Shown: positions 36,188 to 46,685, counted from the stretch's first letter. The stretch is DNA of 63,266 bases from Chloroflexota bacterium (GCA_018004935.1 JAGNBF010000003.1:91230-154495), one strand, 5' to 3'. Notes: generated from the letters alone by a model not told the origin. Made by a program: numbers and translations.

Positions 36188-37347
36188 CACCTCTTAATAT
36201 TGTTCACTTTTCACAAGATTTCCGCGAAGGTAAAAGTCAACTAGGTGCTTTCTCGCGGATTTATAACCTGACAAATGATGGCAATCATCATATCATCTTC
36301 ACTATTCATTTTGAAGAATCCGATCTGGTTACTTCAACACTTGATCATCTTACTATCGTCAGAGTTGGGATCGGAAAACTTCGGATCCATGTTCGAAACG
36401 AGTGGCAAATGGCTCGTATTATTAGCAAAAAGATACTATCTTATCTTTATGACAATCCTACTCCTATCGATATTTTGTTTGGTCACTCCCAACTCGTTAA
36501 TTTCTATGTTCTTGATAATGTTCGTAGACAACTAAGAGTTCCCTACATCTGGGAACTTAATGTGTTTACCGGTCTTCCGTTGCGTCACGGGCGTTTCTCT
36601 TTGATTAACGTTTATCGCTACTTTGGAGAATGGATTGCATATCATAGAGCAGATCATCTCGTGGCTCAAACAGCCCGAAGCAAACAAACTATTCAGACAG
36701 ATTATCACATTTCATCTCAAAAGATTTCGGTGATTACGAACAGTGTAAATCTTGAAGAGTATAGCACCAGGAAGGTATACCAACAGAAAGGTGAGAAAAG
36801 AAGACTTAGAGTGTACTTTATAGGGCGGTTTGACACATTGAACGGACTTAATTTTATTATTGACAACATTGCTACCCTAAACTCTGCCGGTATTGATCTT
36901 TATCTGTTAGGTGATGGCTCTAATGTTGAGACTGTAAAAAGGTTACATCAACAGGGTAAGTTAACATACTTAGGGACTGTACCTCGCAATCAAATGTTAG
37001 AGGAGTACTTACAGGCTGATATCCTACTAATACCCCGTGTCCGATGTTTTCTTTCCGATCACTATATTCCAACTAAATTATTAGAAGCTATGGCCGTTGG
37101 ACTCATCGTGCTTGGTTCTGATGTTGCTGGTATTACTGAGGTGCTACGTGATGGTGAGAATGGCTTCATATTTAAGGCTGAAGATCCAGTCGCAATGGTT
37201 AAGCAATTACAAGCTATCGAGATACTTGACGACAGTTATAAGCAACAGATTAGCAATACCGCAATTGAAGTTATTCGGGCTAAGTTTACTATGACAAAAA
37301 ACAATCAACAACTTGATGATATTTATCGTAAAGTTTTGCAAAGTTAA
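36184..37347 (+). CDS. Glycosyltransferase family 4
   Basis: 387 residues. LRVYFIGRFDTLNGLNFIID, LYLLGDGSNVETVKRL, LLIPRVRCFLSDHYIPTKLL and EAMAVGLIVLGSDVAGITEV give the GT4 donor domain. The acceptor half (FSQDFREGKSQLGAFSRIYN) is divergent. It is coupled to the upstream GT4 by ATGA. AT-rich, no octamer. Confidence 0.85.
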   Translation: MTPLNIVHFSQDFREGKSQLGAFSRIYNLTNDGNHHIIFTIHFEESDLVTSTLDHLTIVRVGIGKLRIHVRNEWQMARIISKKILSYLYDNPTPIDILFGHSQLVNFYVLDNVRRQLRVPYIWELNVFTGLPLRHGRFSLINVYRYFGEWIAYHRADHLVAQTARSKQTIQTDYHISSQKISVITNSVNLEEYSTRKVYQQKGEKRRLRVYFIGRFDTLNGLNFIIDNIATLNSAGIDLYLLGDGSNVETVKRLHQQGKLTYLGTVPRNQMLEEYLQADILLIPRVRCFLSDHYIPTKLLEAMAVGLIVLGSDVAGITEVLRDGENGFIFKAEDPVAMVKQLQAIEILDDSYKQQISNTAIEVIRAKFTMTKNNQQLDDIYRKVLQS

Positions 37348-37358
37348 CAATTAACCCT

Positions 37359-38510
37359 ATGTCAGAAGCAATCACTGTTAAACCTAAGGTGGTTCATATC
37401 ATTGACACACTACGTCCTGGTGGAGCTGAGAGAGTTCTTGTGGAACTGGTAAACGGCCTTTCTCGCAAAAACTTTGATGCTGAGATATGTATTACGCGCA
37501 ACGGTACGGAATTGCTTAGCATGTTACGGTCTGATATCCATACTATCGTATTAAATCGCCTACGCACTTGGGATACGAAAGCTATTAGACAATTCGCAGA
37601 TTATTGCCGTCAGCAAGAAATAAAGATATTACATGCGCACGGTCGTTCAAGCACATTGTTTGCAGCTCTAATAAAAGGCCTTCTTGGTAACAAGTTGCGT
37701 TTAATATTTCATGATCATTACGGTGCCATACAAGTCAACACCTATGTGCCGCCCCTGTTAAAACTCGTTACTAAACTATGGGTTGATTACTATATTGGCG
37801 TAGACCCGTTTCTCCAATCCTGGGCGATTAATTATCTTGGTCTGCCACCCCATAGAACATCTGTTTTGGAGAATGCTATTGACTTAAAAACCTACCTTTT
37901 GACTCAAAACTCCCCACGGATCTCTTTTGAACATATTAAGCAACCCTTTGTTGCGGTGATGGTTGCTAATATCCATCGCATAAAGAATCACCCACTGTTG
38001 ATTAAGGCACTCGCAAAAACACAGTGGGCACGAATAAATCTACATGTTTTGTTAGTTGGAGCTTATAAAAATGATGACTACTTTAATGACTGTCAAGCAC
38101 TCATTGCTCAACATGAGTTAACATCCAATTTCACCTTTCTAGGCAGTCGTCTTGATATTCCTGCTATTCTTCATTCTGTAGATTTTGGTGTACTGAGTTC
38201 TATCTCCGAATCTGGACCAGTAGTTTTATTAGAATATATGGCTTCGGGTTTGCCATTTGTAGTAACAGAAACAGGGCAAATTTCTTCGCAAGTAGCTCAA
38301 ACGGGTCTAGATTTTTTTACTCCGCCAGGTGATGTTGACGCGTTTGCTAATGCCCTTGATAAAATGGTATGTTCTTCGAAAACACATTTAGAAATCCTAT
38401 CCCAAAAAGGGCGAGAACTTGTTTCTGAGATGTACTCAATTGATAGACAGGTCGATCGCCTTCTAGAAATTTATGCTACGCTAATGCAGTCTGGCAAAGT
38501 AAAGAATTAA
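37359..38510 (+). CDS. Glycosyltransferase family 4
   Basis: 383 residues. VVHIIDTLRPGGAERVLVEL is the glycine-rich acceptor-domain opening, ILHAHGRSSTLFAALI follows, and FAVMVANIHRIKNHPLLIKA is replaced here by the close form VAVMVANIHRIKNHPLL. The donor half has FGVLSSISESGPVVLLEYMA. It is 11 bases after the previous gene. AT-rich, no octamer. Confidence 0.86.
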   Translation: MSEAITVKPKVVHIIDTLRPGGAERVLVELVNGLSRKNFDAEICITRNGTELLSMLRSDIHTIVLNRLRTWDTKAIRQFADYCRQQEIKILHAHGRSSTLFAALIKGLLGNKLRLIFHDHYGAIQVNTYVPPLLKLVTKLWVDYYIGVDPFLQSWAINYLGLPPHRTSVLENAIDLKTYLLTQNSPRISFEHIKQPFVAVMVANIHRIKNHPLLIKALAKTQWARINLHVLLVGAYKNDDYFNDCQALIAQHELTSNFTFLGSRLDIPAILHSVDFGVLSSISESGPVVLLEYMASGLPFVVTETGQISSQVAQTGLDFFTPPGDVDAFANALDKMVCSSKTHLEILSQKGRELVSEMYSIDRQVDRLLEIYATLMQSGKVKN

Positions 38511-38515
38511 TTGAG

Positions 38516-39691
38516 ATGAAACTTGGCATAATTTCAGATGCACATCACTACTTTGATGCACAGGGGCGTTTATGTACATTGACTCCTCTGGCGAAACAGT
38601 TTGAACAATGGACCACCTTGTTTAAGGAAGTTATTGTTTGTGCCCCATTGCGTTCAGGTGATCCTCCGCCCATGTGTAGCGCGTACAATGCATCTAATCT
38701 TACTTTGCTTCCTATAACAAATGCAGGTGGGGATTCGTGGCAGGCTAAACTGCATTTGGTCCAACAGTTGCCAGGTTGGGTACAAACGTTACGTCAATTG
38801 CTAAAACAAGTAGATGCAATCCATATCCGCTGTCCTAACAATATAAGCATTCTTGGTTTGTTACTCTTATGGAGATCTTCTCATCTATGCCAAGCCGTAT
38901 ATACAGGACCATGGGTTGGTTATGCTAATGAGCCTGTAACTTATTGGTGGCAACGTTTTATGCTCAAGCATTTCTTCCGCGGTCCTGTCGCAGTGTATGG
39001 TGCATGGCCGCAACAACCTTCTCATATTGTGCCTAGTTTTAGCCCTTCATATCGCTTGAGCGATTGGGAAAAAGAGAGTTCTAATGTTGAGGCAAAAATC
39101 ACTAGATTGGAATCTCTGCCGCGTTTAGGTGAACCTATTAGACTTTTGTCTGTTGGATCACTGGACTGGAGAAAGAATCAGCAGTTAGTTATTCGAAGTC
39201 TTAAAGTCATTCAGAATCATGGTTTGGTGGCACATCTTACTTTGTTAGGTGATGGACCTCTACGCTCCACTTTGGAACAGTTGACAGATGAATTAGATCT
39301 AAGATCACAGGTACATTTCAATGGGTATACATCTTATGAAGATGTGCGTCAGTTTTATAGGCAAACAGATTTTGTTGTGCAGGCTACGCGCTCGGAAGCA
39401 TTTGGCAAAGTACCCATAGAAGCGTTTTTCCATGGAGCAATTCCTATATTAAGTGATGTTGATCTCAGTTCTCAATTTATTGGCAATTCTGAACGGGGTC
39501 GTTGCTTTCCTCTTGAGGATATTTCCAGTATAGCAAATCATGTCAATGAGCTTTCTCAGAACCCACAAGAAATGATCCGGCTCATTCGAAATGGGCGTTT
39601 GTATGCTCATGAGCTAACTTTAGAAGCTTGGCGTGACCACATCCGTGTTATGTTAGAATCCTTTTGGGGCATAAGCCTGAGTACTAGCTGA
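38516..39691 (+). CDS. Glycosyltransferase family 4
   Basis: 391 residues. The donor half is clear (IRLLSVGSLDWRKNQQLVIR, LTLLGDGPLRSTLEQLTDEL, YRQTDFVVQATRSEAFGKVP, IEAFFHGAIPILSDV). The N-terminal half diverges from neighbours (LGIISDAHHYFDAQGRLCTL). It is five bases after the previous stop, so part of one operon. AT-rich, no octamer. Confidence 0.85.
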   Translation: MKLGIISDAHHYFDAQGRLCTLTPLAKQFEQWTTLFKEVIVCAPLRSGDPPPMCSAYNASNLTLLPITNAGGDSWQAKLHLVQQLPGWVQTLRQLLKQVDAIHIRCPNNISILGLLLLWRSSHLCQAVYTGPWVGYANEPVTYWWQRFMLKHFFRGPVAVYGAWPQQPSHIVPSFSPSYRLSDWEKESSNVEAKITRLESLPRLGEPIRLLSVGSLDWRKNQQLVIRSLKVIQNHGLVAHLTLLGDGPLRSTLEQLTDELDLRSQVHFNGYTSYEDVRQFYRQTDFVVQATRSEAFGKVPIEAFFHGAIPILSDVDLSSQFIGNSERGRCFPLEDISSIANHVNELSQNPQEMIRLIRNGRLYAHELTLEAWRDHIRVMLESFWGISLSTS

Positions 39692-39693
39692 TT

Positions 39694-41229
39694 ATGTCTT
39701 ATAAACTATCAAGTTCTACAAAAGCGCAAATTATGGCAACAACCCAAGCCAATTCTTTGGAAAACCCATCCAATTCAGTTAATCGCCGCACAACCCGTCA
39801 TCGCTCCAAGAAACTTGAACCAAAGGTCCAACAGAACTCTCAAAAACATTTCCTCTTGCTACTCCTACCCACTTGTTTGGTTTGGTTTCTTATAGCTACT
39901 GTTTTTGGAATAGGGAACATAATAACAATTTTTATAATTGGAATAATGGTTGTGGTTCTGCCGCTGTATTTCTTAGGGCGCAACAAAATTAATAATGCAT
40001 TGAGTGTTATCGCTTATCTGGCTCCGTTAGAACCAGCAATTCGATTATATGCACCAGAGTTTCGCTATAATATCTTGCAGTACTTAGTACCATTATGGGT
40101 TTTTCTCATCTTATGGCGTAGTCGGGGTCGAGTAGAATTAACAACCCCTGTTTTTGCATATGGAAGTTATCTCGCTATAGAGTTGGCGGGTTTGCTTTTG
40201 GCTGAATCATTAACTTTAGCTCGTGCAGTTTTTGTCCCTAGTCTAGCTACCTTCTTTTTTATACTTATGACACCCCACCTTAAGCTAAAAGCAATAGACA
40301 TTGAGCACATCTGGCATAGCTTTTTGTTAGGTGCTTGTTCCTTGGCAACTCTGACGGGCCGTATTGTTTTCTCTGGACAAACTATTACATGGACAACTCA
40401 GTCCAACTTCCAAGCAAGTGGTGGAATGGGGCCTAACCAAGTTTCATTCATGTTATGTGTTGCAGTTTTTGTTTGCCTTCTAATGAGTAGTCGTGTTTTA
40501 TTGCGGTGGCGATGGTTATATTTTATGTTGGCTGGGCTACAGGCTTACTTAATGATCCTCACATTTTCTCGAGGTGGATTATATATTTTAACTGGCGTTG
40601 TCCTTGTTTATTTCTTATTGGCACAACGTCTTTCCGCACGTTCGATTTTGGCAATCATTTTCACGACCATCTTATTATGGTCAGTATTTTCTTTTTCAAC
40701 TCGTACTACAGAAGGGGTAGTTCTTAAACGTTATAACGATTTGGAAACAAGCAATCGTGTTACTCTTATAGAACTTGGTTGGCAAGTTTTTTTAGAGAAT
40801 CCTCTGTTTGGTGTAGGTACAGGCAGTTACTTTACGACGGTAGGCCAAGACGATCTTCTAGGGACGGTTTCAGGTGCTCACAATGAATGGACACGGGCTG
40901 CTGCTGAACATGGGATATTTGGCGTACTCTTCTGGTCCCTGTTTGTTGTTTCCGTATTTGTTCAAGCAATGCGTGGTTTTCAAGGTGAAAACCGTGCATT
41001 ACGCCTGGCCCTTACTGCATTAGCCTTTGCTTCTATGTTTTACAACGGACTGAAACTCATTATTCAGCCCTATCTTATTTTACTGGCACTGACAGCTTTT
41101 AGCGCTGAAACAACCACTCCCTTCCTGCGCCGTCGTCACTTAGCAGGGGTACCCATGCGTCGCTCTATTAAGCAATCAAGCTATCAACCAGATGTTTTAA
41201 CTTCAGAACGTTATGAAGAAAAACTTTGA
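39694..41229 (+). CDS. O-antigen polymerase/ligase family membrane protein (Wzy/WaaL-like)
   Basis: 511 residues with a basic, cytosolic N-terminus (about 1-50) and about ten to twelve hydrophobic segments. Landmarks are LTFSRGGLYILTGVVLVYF and the large periplasmic-loop region NPLFGVGTGSYF...GAHNEWTRAAAEHG, as in the O-antigen ligase domain. It polymerises or ligates lipid-linked repeat units at the outer face. A second, unrelated-in-sequence member is at 53053. AT-rich, no octamer. Confidence 0.85.
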   Translation: MSYKLSSSTKAQIMATTQANSLENPSNSVNRRTTRHRSKKLEPKVQQNSQKHFLLLLLPTCLVWFLIATVFGIGNIITIFIIGIMVVVLPLYFLGRNKINNALSVIAYLAPLEPAIRLYAPEFRYNILQYLVPLWVFLILWRSRGRVELTTPVFAYGSYLAIELAGLLLAESLTLARAVFVPSLATFFFILMTPHLKLKAIDIEHIWHSFLLGACSLATLTGRIVFSGQTITWTTQSNFQASGGMGPNQVSFMLCVAVFVCLLMSSRVLLRWRWLYFMLAGLQAYLMILTFSRGGLYILTGVVLVYFLLAQRLSARSILAIIFTTILLWSVFSFSTRTTEGVVLKRYNDLETSNRVTLIELGWQVFLENPLFGVGTGSYFTTVGQDDLLGTVSGAHNEWTRAAAEHGIFGVLFWSLFVVSVFVQAMRGFQGENRALRLALTALAFASMFYNGLKLIIQPYLILLALTAFSAETTTPFLRRRHLAGVPMRRSIKQSSYQPDVLTSERYEEKL

Positions 41230-41854
41230 ATTTGTAGTAGATCATATTACTATTGATCGGATTCCAACCCTGGAAGCCATCCATTTGGTTACTTTTCCAG
41301 AGAGTGCTATTACTCGCCTCGGTCAAGAGAGTATTCGCCGTTATTATCATTGGTTATTAACCGGGCCATTTGATGCCTTTCAATTAGGTGCTTGGATTAA
41401 TAATGAACTGGTCGGGTTCTGTTTTTGTGGTCAGTATAGTGGTGTTCTGAGAGGTTTCGTAACGAATAATCGCGCTTTTTTTATCCGCCGCTTGGTTACG
41501 CATCCTTGGTTGGTTTTTAATCCTGTATTCCGTCAACGGCTATACTTGGCGTGGGGTCTGTTGACTCGTTCCAGAAAGCGGGGTCCCCTTACTTCTGTAG
41601 ATATCAAAAATTTATTTAAGCCTTCGTTTGGAATCTTAGCCATTGCAACACACCCTAGTTGGCAGGGGCGAGGGATAGGTCGTATATTAATGACTGAAGC
41701 AGAAAACAAAGCAAATCAGGGTGGTTATAGCCAGATGCATTTGACAGTCCATCCTGACAACCAGCAGGCAATACAATTTTATGAAAGTCTGGGGTGGCAC
41801 AAACGAATGGAATCTGCTGTTTGGAAGGGTCAAATGGTTAAGGAGTTATCCTGA
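41213..41854 (+). CDS. GNAT family N-acetyltransferase
   Basis: 213 residues. ILAIATHPSWQGRGIGRILM is the acetyl-CoA-binding motif A, followed by MHLTVHPDNQQAIQFYESLG. It overlaps the polymerase gene by 17 bases, so translation is probably coupled. A role in acetylating an amino sugar is inferred from position only. Confidence 0.86.
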   Translation: MKKNFEFVVDHITIDRIPTLEAIHLVTFPESAITRLGQESIRRYYHWLLTGPFDAFQLGAWINNELVGFCFCGQYSGVLRGFVTNNRAFFIRRLVTHPWLVFNPVFRQRLYLAWGLLTRSRKRGPLTSVDIKNLFKPSFGILAIATHPSWQGRGIGRILMTEAENKANQGGYSQMHLTVHPDNQQAIQFYESLGWHKRMESAVWKGQMVKELS

Positions 41855-41856
41855 TA

Positions 41857-42888
41857 ATGTCGGGTGTATTGTTAGTTGGTAATTTTTTATCGGGATCGAG
41901 GATGTCACGAGGGGTATGTGAAGATTTAGCCGAACACCTTGCAGTAGCAGGCTGGCAAGTTCTAACCACATCATCAAAATTGGGGCGCGTTACTCGTTTG
42001 TTTGATATGACAAAAACCACCTGGCAACAGCGCCATTCGTATGAGGTGGCCCAAGTGGATGTTTTCAGTGGGCCATCTTTTTTATGGGCTGAGGTTGTTA
42101 CTTGGGTACTGCGTCAGGCAAAAAAGCCTTTCATATTGACACTCCATGGGGGTAATCTACCTGTCTTTGCTCGTAATAGACCAAAACGTGTAGCTCGGCT
42201 TTTAGAATCTGCCGTTGCAGTTACCGTTCCCTCTGTTTATCTACTGGAGCAAATGAAATTTTATCGGCGCGAATTGATATTATTGCCCAACCCTATTGAT
42301 GTATCACGATATAGCTTTCGCTTAAGAACGCGGCCGCAGCCACACCTAGTCTGGTTGCGAGCGTTTCACCAAATCTATAACCCAATGTTGGTACCTGAAA
42401 CAGTGGTACAACTGGTTGACGAGTTTCCTGATATAAAAGTCATTATGGCCGGTTCAGATAAAGGAGACGGTAGTTTGCAGGCAACTCAACGGGCTGCCCA
42501 CACACATGGCATTTTTGAGCGTATTGAATTTCCAGGACAGGTAAAGAAATTTGATGTGCCAATATGGCTTAACAAAGGGGATATTTTTATTAATACAGCT
42601 AATGTGGATAACACACCTATTAGTGTTATGGAAGCGATGGCTTGTGGTTTATGTGTTATCTCAACTAATGTTGGCGGTATTCCTTATATGTTGAAAAATG
42701 AGCAGGATGCGCTCCTTGTCAAACCCAATGATCCAACAGCAATGGCTCAAGCTGTGAAACGAGTGTTACAAATTGATAATTTAAGCCAGCAATTATCAAC
42801 AACAGCACGTCGAAAAGTTGAAGCGATGGACTGGGCATGTATACTCCCTCAATGGGAAATACTTCTGCATAAATATTCTCGGAATTAA
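41857..42888 (+). CDS. Glycosyltransferase family 4
   Basis: 343 residues, short for GT4. ILTLHGGNLPVFARNRPKRV, VTVPSVYLLEQMKFYRRELI, IFINTANVDNTPISVMEAMA and CGLCVISTNVGGIPYML are present. It contains the only octamer (42330-42337, Arg-Pro) in a stretch of about 14 kb, and starts two bases after the previous stop. Confidence 0.86.
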   Translation: MSGVLLVGNFLSGSRMSRGVCEDLAEHLAVAGWQVLTTSSKLGRVTRLFDMTKTTWQQRHSYEVAQVDVFSGPSFLWAEVVTWVLRQAKKPFILTLHGGNLPVFARNRPKRVARLLESAVAVTVPSVYLLEQMKFYRRELILLPNPIDVSRYSFRLRTRPQPHLVWLRAFHQIYNPMLVPETVVQLVDEFPDIKVIMAGSDKGDGSLQATQRAAHTHGIFERIEFPGQVKKFDVPIWLNKGDIFINTANVDNTPISVMEAMACGLCVISTNVGGIPYMLKNEQDALLVKPNDPTAMAQAVKRVLQIDNLSQQLSTTARRKVEAMDWACILPQWEILLHKYSRN

Positions 42889-42903
42889 GGGAGATAATAA
42901 TCG

Positions 42904-44313
42904 ATGCCTAGCATCTATGATCGTATTTATGCCCATTCACCAGTTTGGATTCAGAATATTGGCATTAGTGCCTATGGCTTTATCTGGCGACACAGACGTT
43001 TTGGTCATCCCTTTGCTAAATACGTAGATGATTTTGTTGCCCGCGAACGATTTACGTATGCTGAATGGCACAAATATCAAGAAGAGCAGGTTCGTCGTTT
43101 GCTGAAATATGCTATCATCCATGTGCCACACTACCGTCACGCTTACAAACACCTCTTTAAGTCATCTGATGAAATAAATGATTGGACGTTCAAAGACTTA
43201 ACAAAACTACCCGTTATAGAAAAACAGCTTATTCGTAGTGCGCCAGATGCATTTGTTAGTGAATTGAGTCATACGGAACGCTTGTATACTTATGAAACAA
43301 GCGGCACGACAGGTACACCCCTTTATGTGAAGTTCAATAACCATATGGAAAAGGCCGCCGCAGCAGCCTATGAAGCTCGGGTTCGTCGTTGGGCGGGAGT
43401 TAACTATACCATGAGTCGAGCGATGATTGGTGGTCGTATCATCATTCCAAAATCGGTTAATCAACCCCCTTTCTGGCGCTATAACATTGCTGAACACCAA
43501 CTTTATATGTCAGCGTTTCATATTTCTCCTGCCAATGCCAAACACTATGTGACTGCACTCAACCATTACAAGCCAGATTATTTAGTAGGCTATGCCTCAA
43601 GCCATTTTTTCTTAGCACGTATGATCTGTGAACAAAAGTTATCTGTTTACCAACCTAAGGCCATTTTGACGAGTAGTGAAAAACTAACACAGGAAATGCG
43701 AGAAACGATACAAAGTGCCTACCATTGCCGTACATATGATGGATATAGTGGGTTAGAAGCTTGTTGCCAGGCTTCCGAATGTGAATACGGTAAGATGCAT
43801 ATAAGCCCAGATGTGGGAGTTGTGGAGCTATTAGATGAACAGGATAATCCAGTTCCAGATGGCGAGATTGGTCAAATTGTAGCTACAGGACTTTTGAATG
43901 ATGCTCAACCTCTAATCCGATACAAAACAGGTGATTTGGGTATTCTTTCGTATGAAAAATGCGCCTGCGGTCGGGAAATGCCTGTTTTAGTTGAGTTAGT
44001 TGGACGACTTGAAGACACAGTTGTTGCTCCAGATGGTAGCGAAACTGTGCGCTTTCATGGCATTTTTGTAGGCTTGCCGCATATACGTGAGGGTCAGATC
44101 GTTCAAGAGAGTCTAACCCTTATTCGCCTGCGCTTAGCTGTCACGTCAGAATTTAATGAGGGAGATAAAGCAGTCATATTGAAGCGTTTTGCAGATCGAT
44201 TAGGCAAAGAGGCTCAAATTACTCTGGAATTTGTTGATCACATTGAACGAACGGAAAGGGGAAAATTTCGTGCTGTTATTTCTAAAGTAGAACGACAGCC
44301 CTCACGTCCATGA
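42904..44313 (+). CDS. PaaK/CapK-like adenylate-forming enzyme
   Basis: 469 residues. ERLYTYETSGTTGTPLYVKF is the ATP/AMP-binding P-loop of the phenylacetate-CoA ligase family, TYDGYSGLEACCQASECEYG the adenine-side segment, and LIRYKTGDLGILSYEKCACG the Asp-containing hinge region with the CxCG pair. CapK-like members in polysaccharide loci are of uncertain substrate, probably activating an acid for attachment to the glycan or lipid. The next gene overlaps its end by four bases. Confidence 0.85.
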   Translation: MPSIYDRIYAHSPVWIQNIGISAYGFIWRHRRFGHPFAKYVDDFVARERFTYAEWHKYQEEQVRRLLKYAIIHVPHYRHAYKHLFKSSDEINDWTFKDLTKLPVIEKQLIRSAPDAFVSELSHTERLYTYETSGTTGTPLYVKFNNHMEKAAAAAYEARVRRWAGVNYTMSRAMIGGRIIIPKSVNQPPFWRYNIAEHQLYMSAFHISPANAKHYVTALNHYKPDYLVGYASSHFFLARMICEQKLSVYQPKAILTSSEKLTQEMRETIQSAYHCRTYDGYSGLEACCQASECEYGKMHISPDVGVVELLDEQDNPVPDGEIGQIVATGLLNDAQPLIRYKTGDLGILSYEKCACGREMPVLVELVGRLEDTVVAPDGSETVRFHGIFVGLPHIREGQIVQESLTLIRLRLAVTSEFNEGDKAVILKRFADRLGKEAQITLEFVDHIERTERGKFRAVISKVERQPSRP

Positions 44314-45548
44314 AGTTTGTCATTCTTACCCAATATTACCCTCCTGAAACAGGAGCCCCGCAAAATAGGCTTTCGGACTTAGCTCGTCGCTTCCAAAATA
44401 TGGGGCATGACGTGACGGTCATTACTGCCATGCCTAACTATCCCAAGGGGCAGATTTTCCCCGGTTATCGATATCGTATTTGCTTAAAAGAAAAGATAGA
44501 TGGTATAGAAATAATTCGTTGTTGGTTGTTTGCATCTAAGAGTCGTTTCATTCCTTTGCGTCTTGCTAGTTTTTTTTCTTTTGCCATTACTTCTGCGATC
44601 ATAGGTACATTGGTTTTATCTAAAGTTGACGCGCTAATGGTAGAATCCCCGCCTATTTTTTTGGGTATTACAGCACGATGGTTAGCGCGAATTAAGCAAG
44701 CAATTTTGCTCTTTAACGTTTCCGATCTTTATCCAGAGTCTGCAATTGCCTTAGGCTATTTGTCTGATCGCAAACTGCAACAACTTTTCTTCAAATTCGA
44801 AGCATGGTGCTACAAATCATCCGATCTCATTATTGGTCAAACTAAAGGTATCGTTGAGAATATTAAGAGCCGATTTCCTGATTTTAAAGTTTATCTGCTA
44901 ACAAATGGTATAGATATTTCCAAATTCGAGTCAGACGGGAGCGAGTTAGACACTATAGAAAGTGGGTCTACAAACAATAAACCATTTATTGTAGGTTATG
45001 CAGGTGTTTTAGGTTATGCTCAGAAACTGGAGCATCTTTTACAAGCAGCAGAAATTTTACAACAATATGAATATATACAATTTCATCTTTACGGAGATGG
45101 CCCTTTAAGAGAGTCTCTGATAGCCTGGGCAACGGCACATAATCTTGTTAATGTGGAGTTTAAGGGAAATCTGCCTCATCAAGAAGTCCTACAGAAAATG
45201 TACCAGTGGAAATTGGGGGTTGTTCCCCTTGCTAACACCCCGTTAATGGCAGGTGCCTTACCTTCAAAAATTTTTGAAGTGATGGCAATTGGATTGCCTG
45301 TTCTCTTATCTGCGCCGTATGGTGAGGCTGCACAGCTACTGGAAAATGCAGAAGCCGGGATGACCGTTTTACCAGAAGACCCACAAGCTATTGCTGATGC
45401 TATTGTTTATTTAGCCAAATACCCTGACCTTTGTAATAGTTTGGGGAAACAAGGACGCCAGTATGTCATGACCCATTATGATCGATCAATGATTGCTCAA
45501 AATTTTGCTACTATGATTGAACAATTGATTGCTAAACAAAAAAAATAA
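44310..45548 (+). CDS. Glycosyltransferase family 4 (WbuB/WcaI-like)
   Basis: 412 residues. FVILTQYYPPETGAPQNRLS, VITAMPNYPKGQIFPGY and LLFNVSDLYPESAIALGYL are typical of the WbuB subgroup, which often transfers N-acetylated amino-deoxy sugars such as FucNAc. The donor domain has FIVGYAGVLGYAQKLEHLLQ and GVVPLANTPLMAGALPSKIF. It is coupled to the CapK-like gene. The WecB gene follows, giving a plausible ManNAc-type donor supply. Confidence 0.87.
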   Translation: MKFVILTQYYPPETGAPQNRLSDLARRFQNMGHDVTVITAMPNYPKGQIFPGYRYRICLKEKIDGIEIIRCWLFASKSRFIPLRLASFFSFAITSAIIGTLVLSKVDALMVESPPIFLGITARWLARIKQAILLFNVSDLYPESAIALGYLSDRKLQQLFFKFEAWCYKSSDLIIGQTKGIVENIKSRFPDFKVYLLTNGIDISKFESDGSELDTIESGSTNNKPFIVGYAGVLGYAQKLEHLLQAAEILQQYEYIQFHLYGDGPLRESLIAWATAHNLVNVEFKGNLPHQEVLQKMYQWKLGVVPLANTPLMAGALPSKIFEVMAIGLPVLLSAPYGEAAQLLENAEAGMTVLPEDPQAIADAIVYLAKYPDLCNSLGKQGRQYVMTHYDRSMIAQNFATMIEQLIAKQKK

Positions 45549-45605
45549 GGTGAGCCATTATTTGTTCCATCATAGTCTTCAATGAACACAGGAGGTTTAC
45601 GTCTC

Positions 45606-46685
45606 ATGCTTGTTTGCAATGTTGTAGGTGCTCGTCCAAATTTTATGAAGATAGCGCCGATTGTTCATGAGTTTAAGCAGAGAAATATTCGGCAAATGTT
45701 GGTGCATACTGGCCAGCACTACGATGCTAATATGTCCCATGTTTTCTTTGATGAGCTAAATTTACCCTCACCTGATCTCTACCTCGGTGTAGGGTCAGAT
45801 TCCCATGCCAAACAAACTGCCAAGGTTATGACGGCTTTTGAACAATTATGTCAAGAACATCGCCCGAACTTGGTTATGGTTAGTGGAGATGTTAACTCAA
45901 CGCTAGCAGTAGCTTTAGTTGCCTCAAAGTTAGGTATTCTAGTAGCTCATGTAGAATCAGGTTTACGCTCTTTTGATCGAACAATGCCAGAAGAGATCAA
46001 CAGAGTAGTAACCGACCACTTGTCTGAGTTTTTGTTTACAACCGAAGAAAGCGCAAACCAGAATCTAAAACGTGAAGGGATTGGGGACCATGCGATCTAT
46101 TTTGTAGGTAATTGCATGGTTGATACTCTATTAGAACATGTAGATGTTGCTACAGGCCGGTCGCCCTGGCAAACATTTCGTCTAGAAGCGTATAGCTATG
46201 CTTTGCTCACTATGCATAGACCTGCCAATGTTGATGAAATTAATACTCTGACTATTGTAGTTGATATTCTCAATGAAACTGCTGAGCGACTACCCGTTAT
46301 TTTCCCTATACATCCTCGAACACAAGAACGATTAAAACAAGGGAAGTTTCGGCTAAATTCAAATATTATTGTCTGTGAGCCTTTACCTTATCTTACATTT
46401 CTAGGGCTAATGGCAAGAGCAAAGTGCATACTCACAGATTCTGGAGGCATTCAGGAAGAGTCAACTGCCTTGAATATTCCATGCTTAACGATGCGTTCTA
46501 ATACAGAACGCCCTATCACCATCACACAGGGTACAAACAAATTAGTGGGACTCGATAAAAATAAAATACAAGAAAGTCTAACAATGATTTTAGCAAACAA
46601 TTGGCCTATGGGAATAAGGCCACCGTTGTGGGATGGTAAAGCAAGCCAACGTATTGTAGATGTGATACAAACTTGGCATGGCTAA
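45606..46685 (+). CDS. wecB: UDP-N-acetylglucosamine 2-epimerase, non-hydrolysing
   Basis: 359 residues. VGARPNFMKIAPIVHEF, MLVHTGQHYDANMSHVFFDE, VMVSGDVNSTLAVALVA, VAHVESGLRSFDRTMPEEIN and LTDSGGIQEESTALNIPCL are signature segments. It interconverts UDP-GlcNAc and UDP-ManNAc. AGGAGG at 45590-45595, ten bases upstream, favours ATG 45606; an ATG at 45582 would add eight residues. It is the last gene of the AT-rich block and differs from the hydrolysing NeuC-type epimerase at 25165. Confidence 0.92.
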   Translation: MLVCNVVGARPNFMKIAPIVHEFKQRNIRQMLVHTGQHYDANMSHVFFDELNLPSPDLYLGVGSDSHAKQTAKVMTAFEQLCQEHRPNLVMVSGDVNSTLAVALVASKLGILVAHVESGLRSFDRTMPEEINRVVTDHLSEFLFTTEESANQNLKREGIGDHAIYFVGNCMVDTLLEHVDVATGRSPWQTFRLEAYSYALLTMHRPANVDEINTLTIVVDILNETAERLPVIFPIHPRTQERLKQGKFRLNSNIIVCEPLPYLTFLGLMARAKCILTDSGGIQEESTALNIPCLTMRSNTERPITITQGTNKLVGLDKNKIQESLTMILANNWPMGIRPPLWDGKASQRIVDVIQTWHG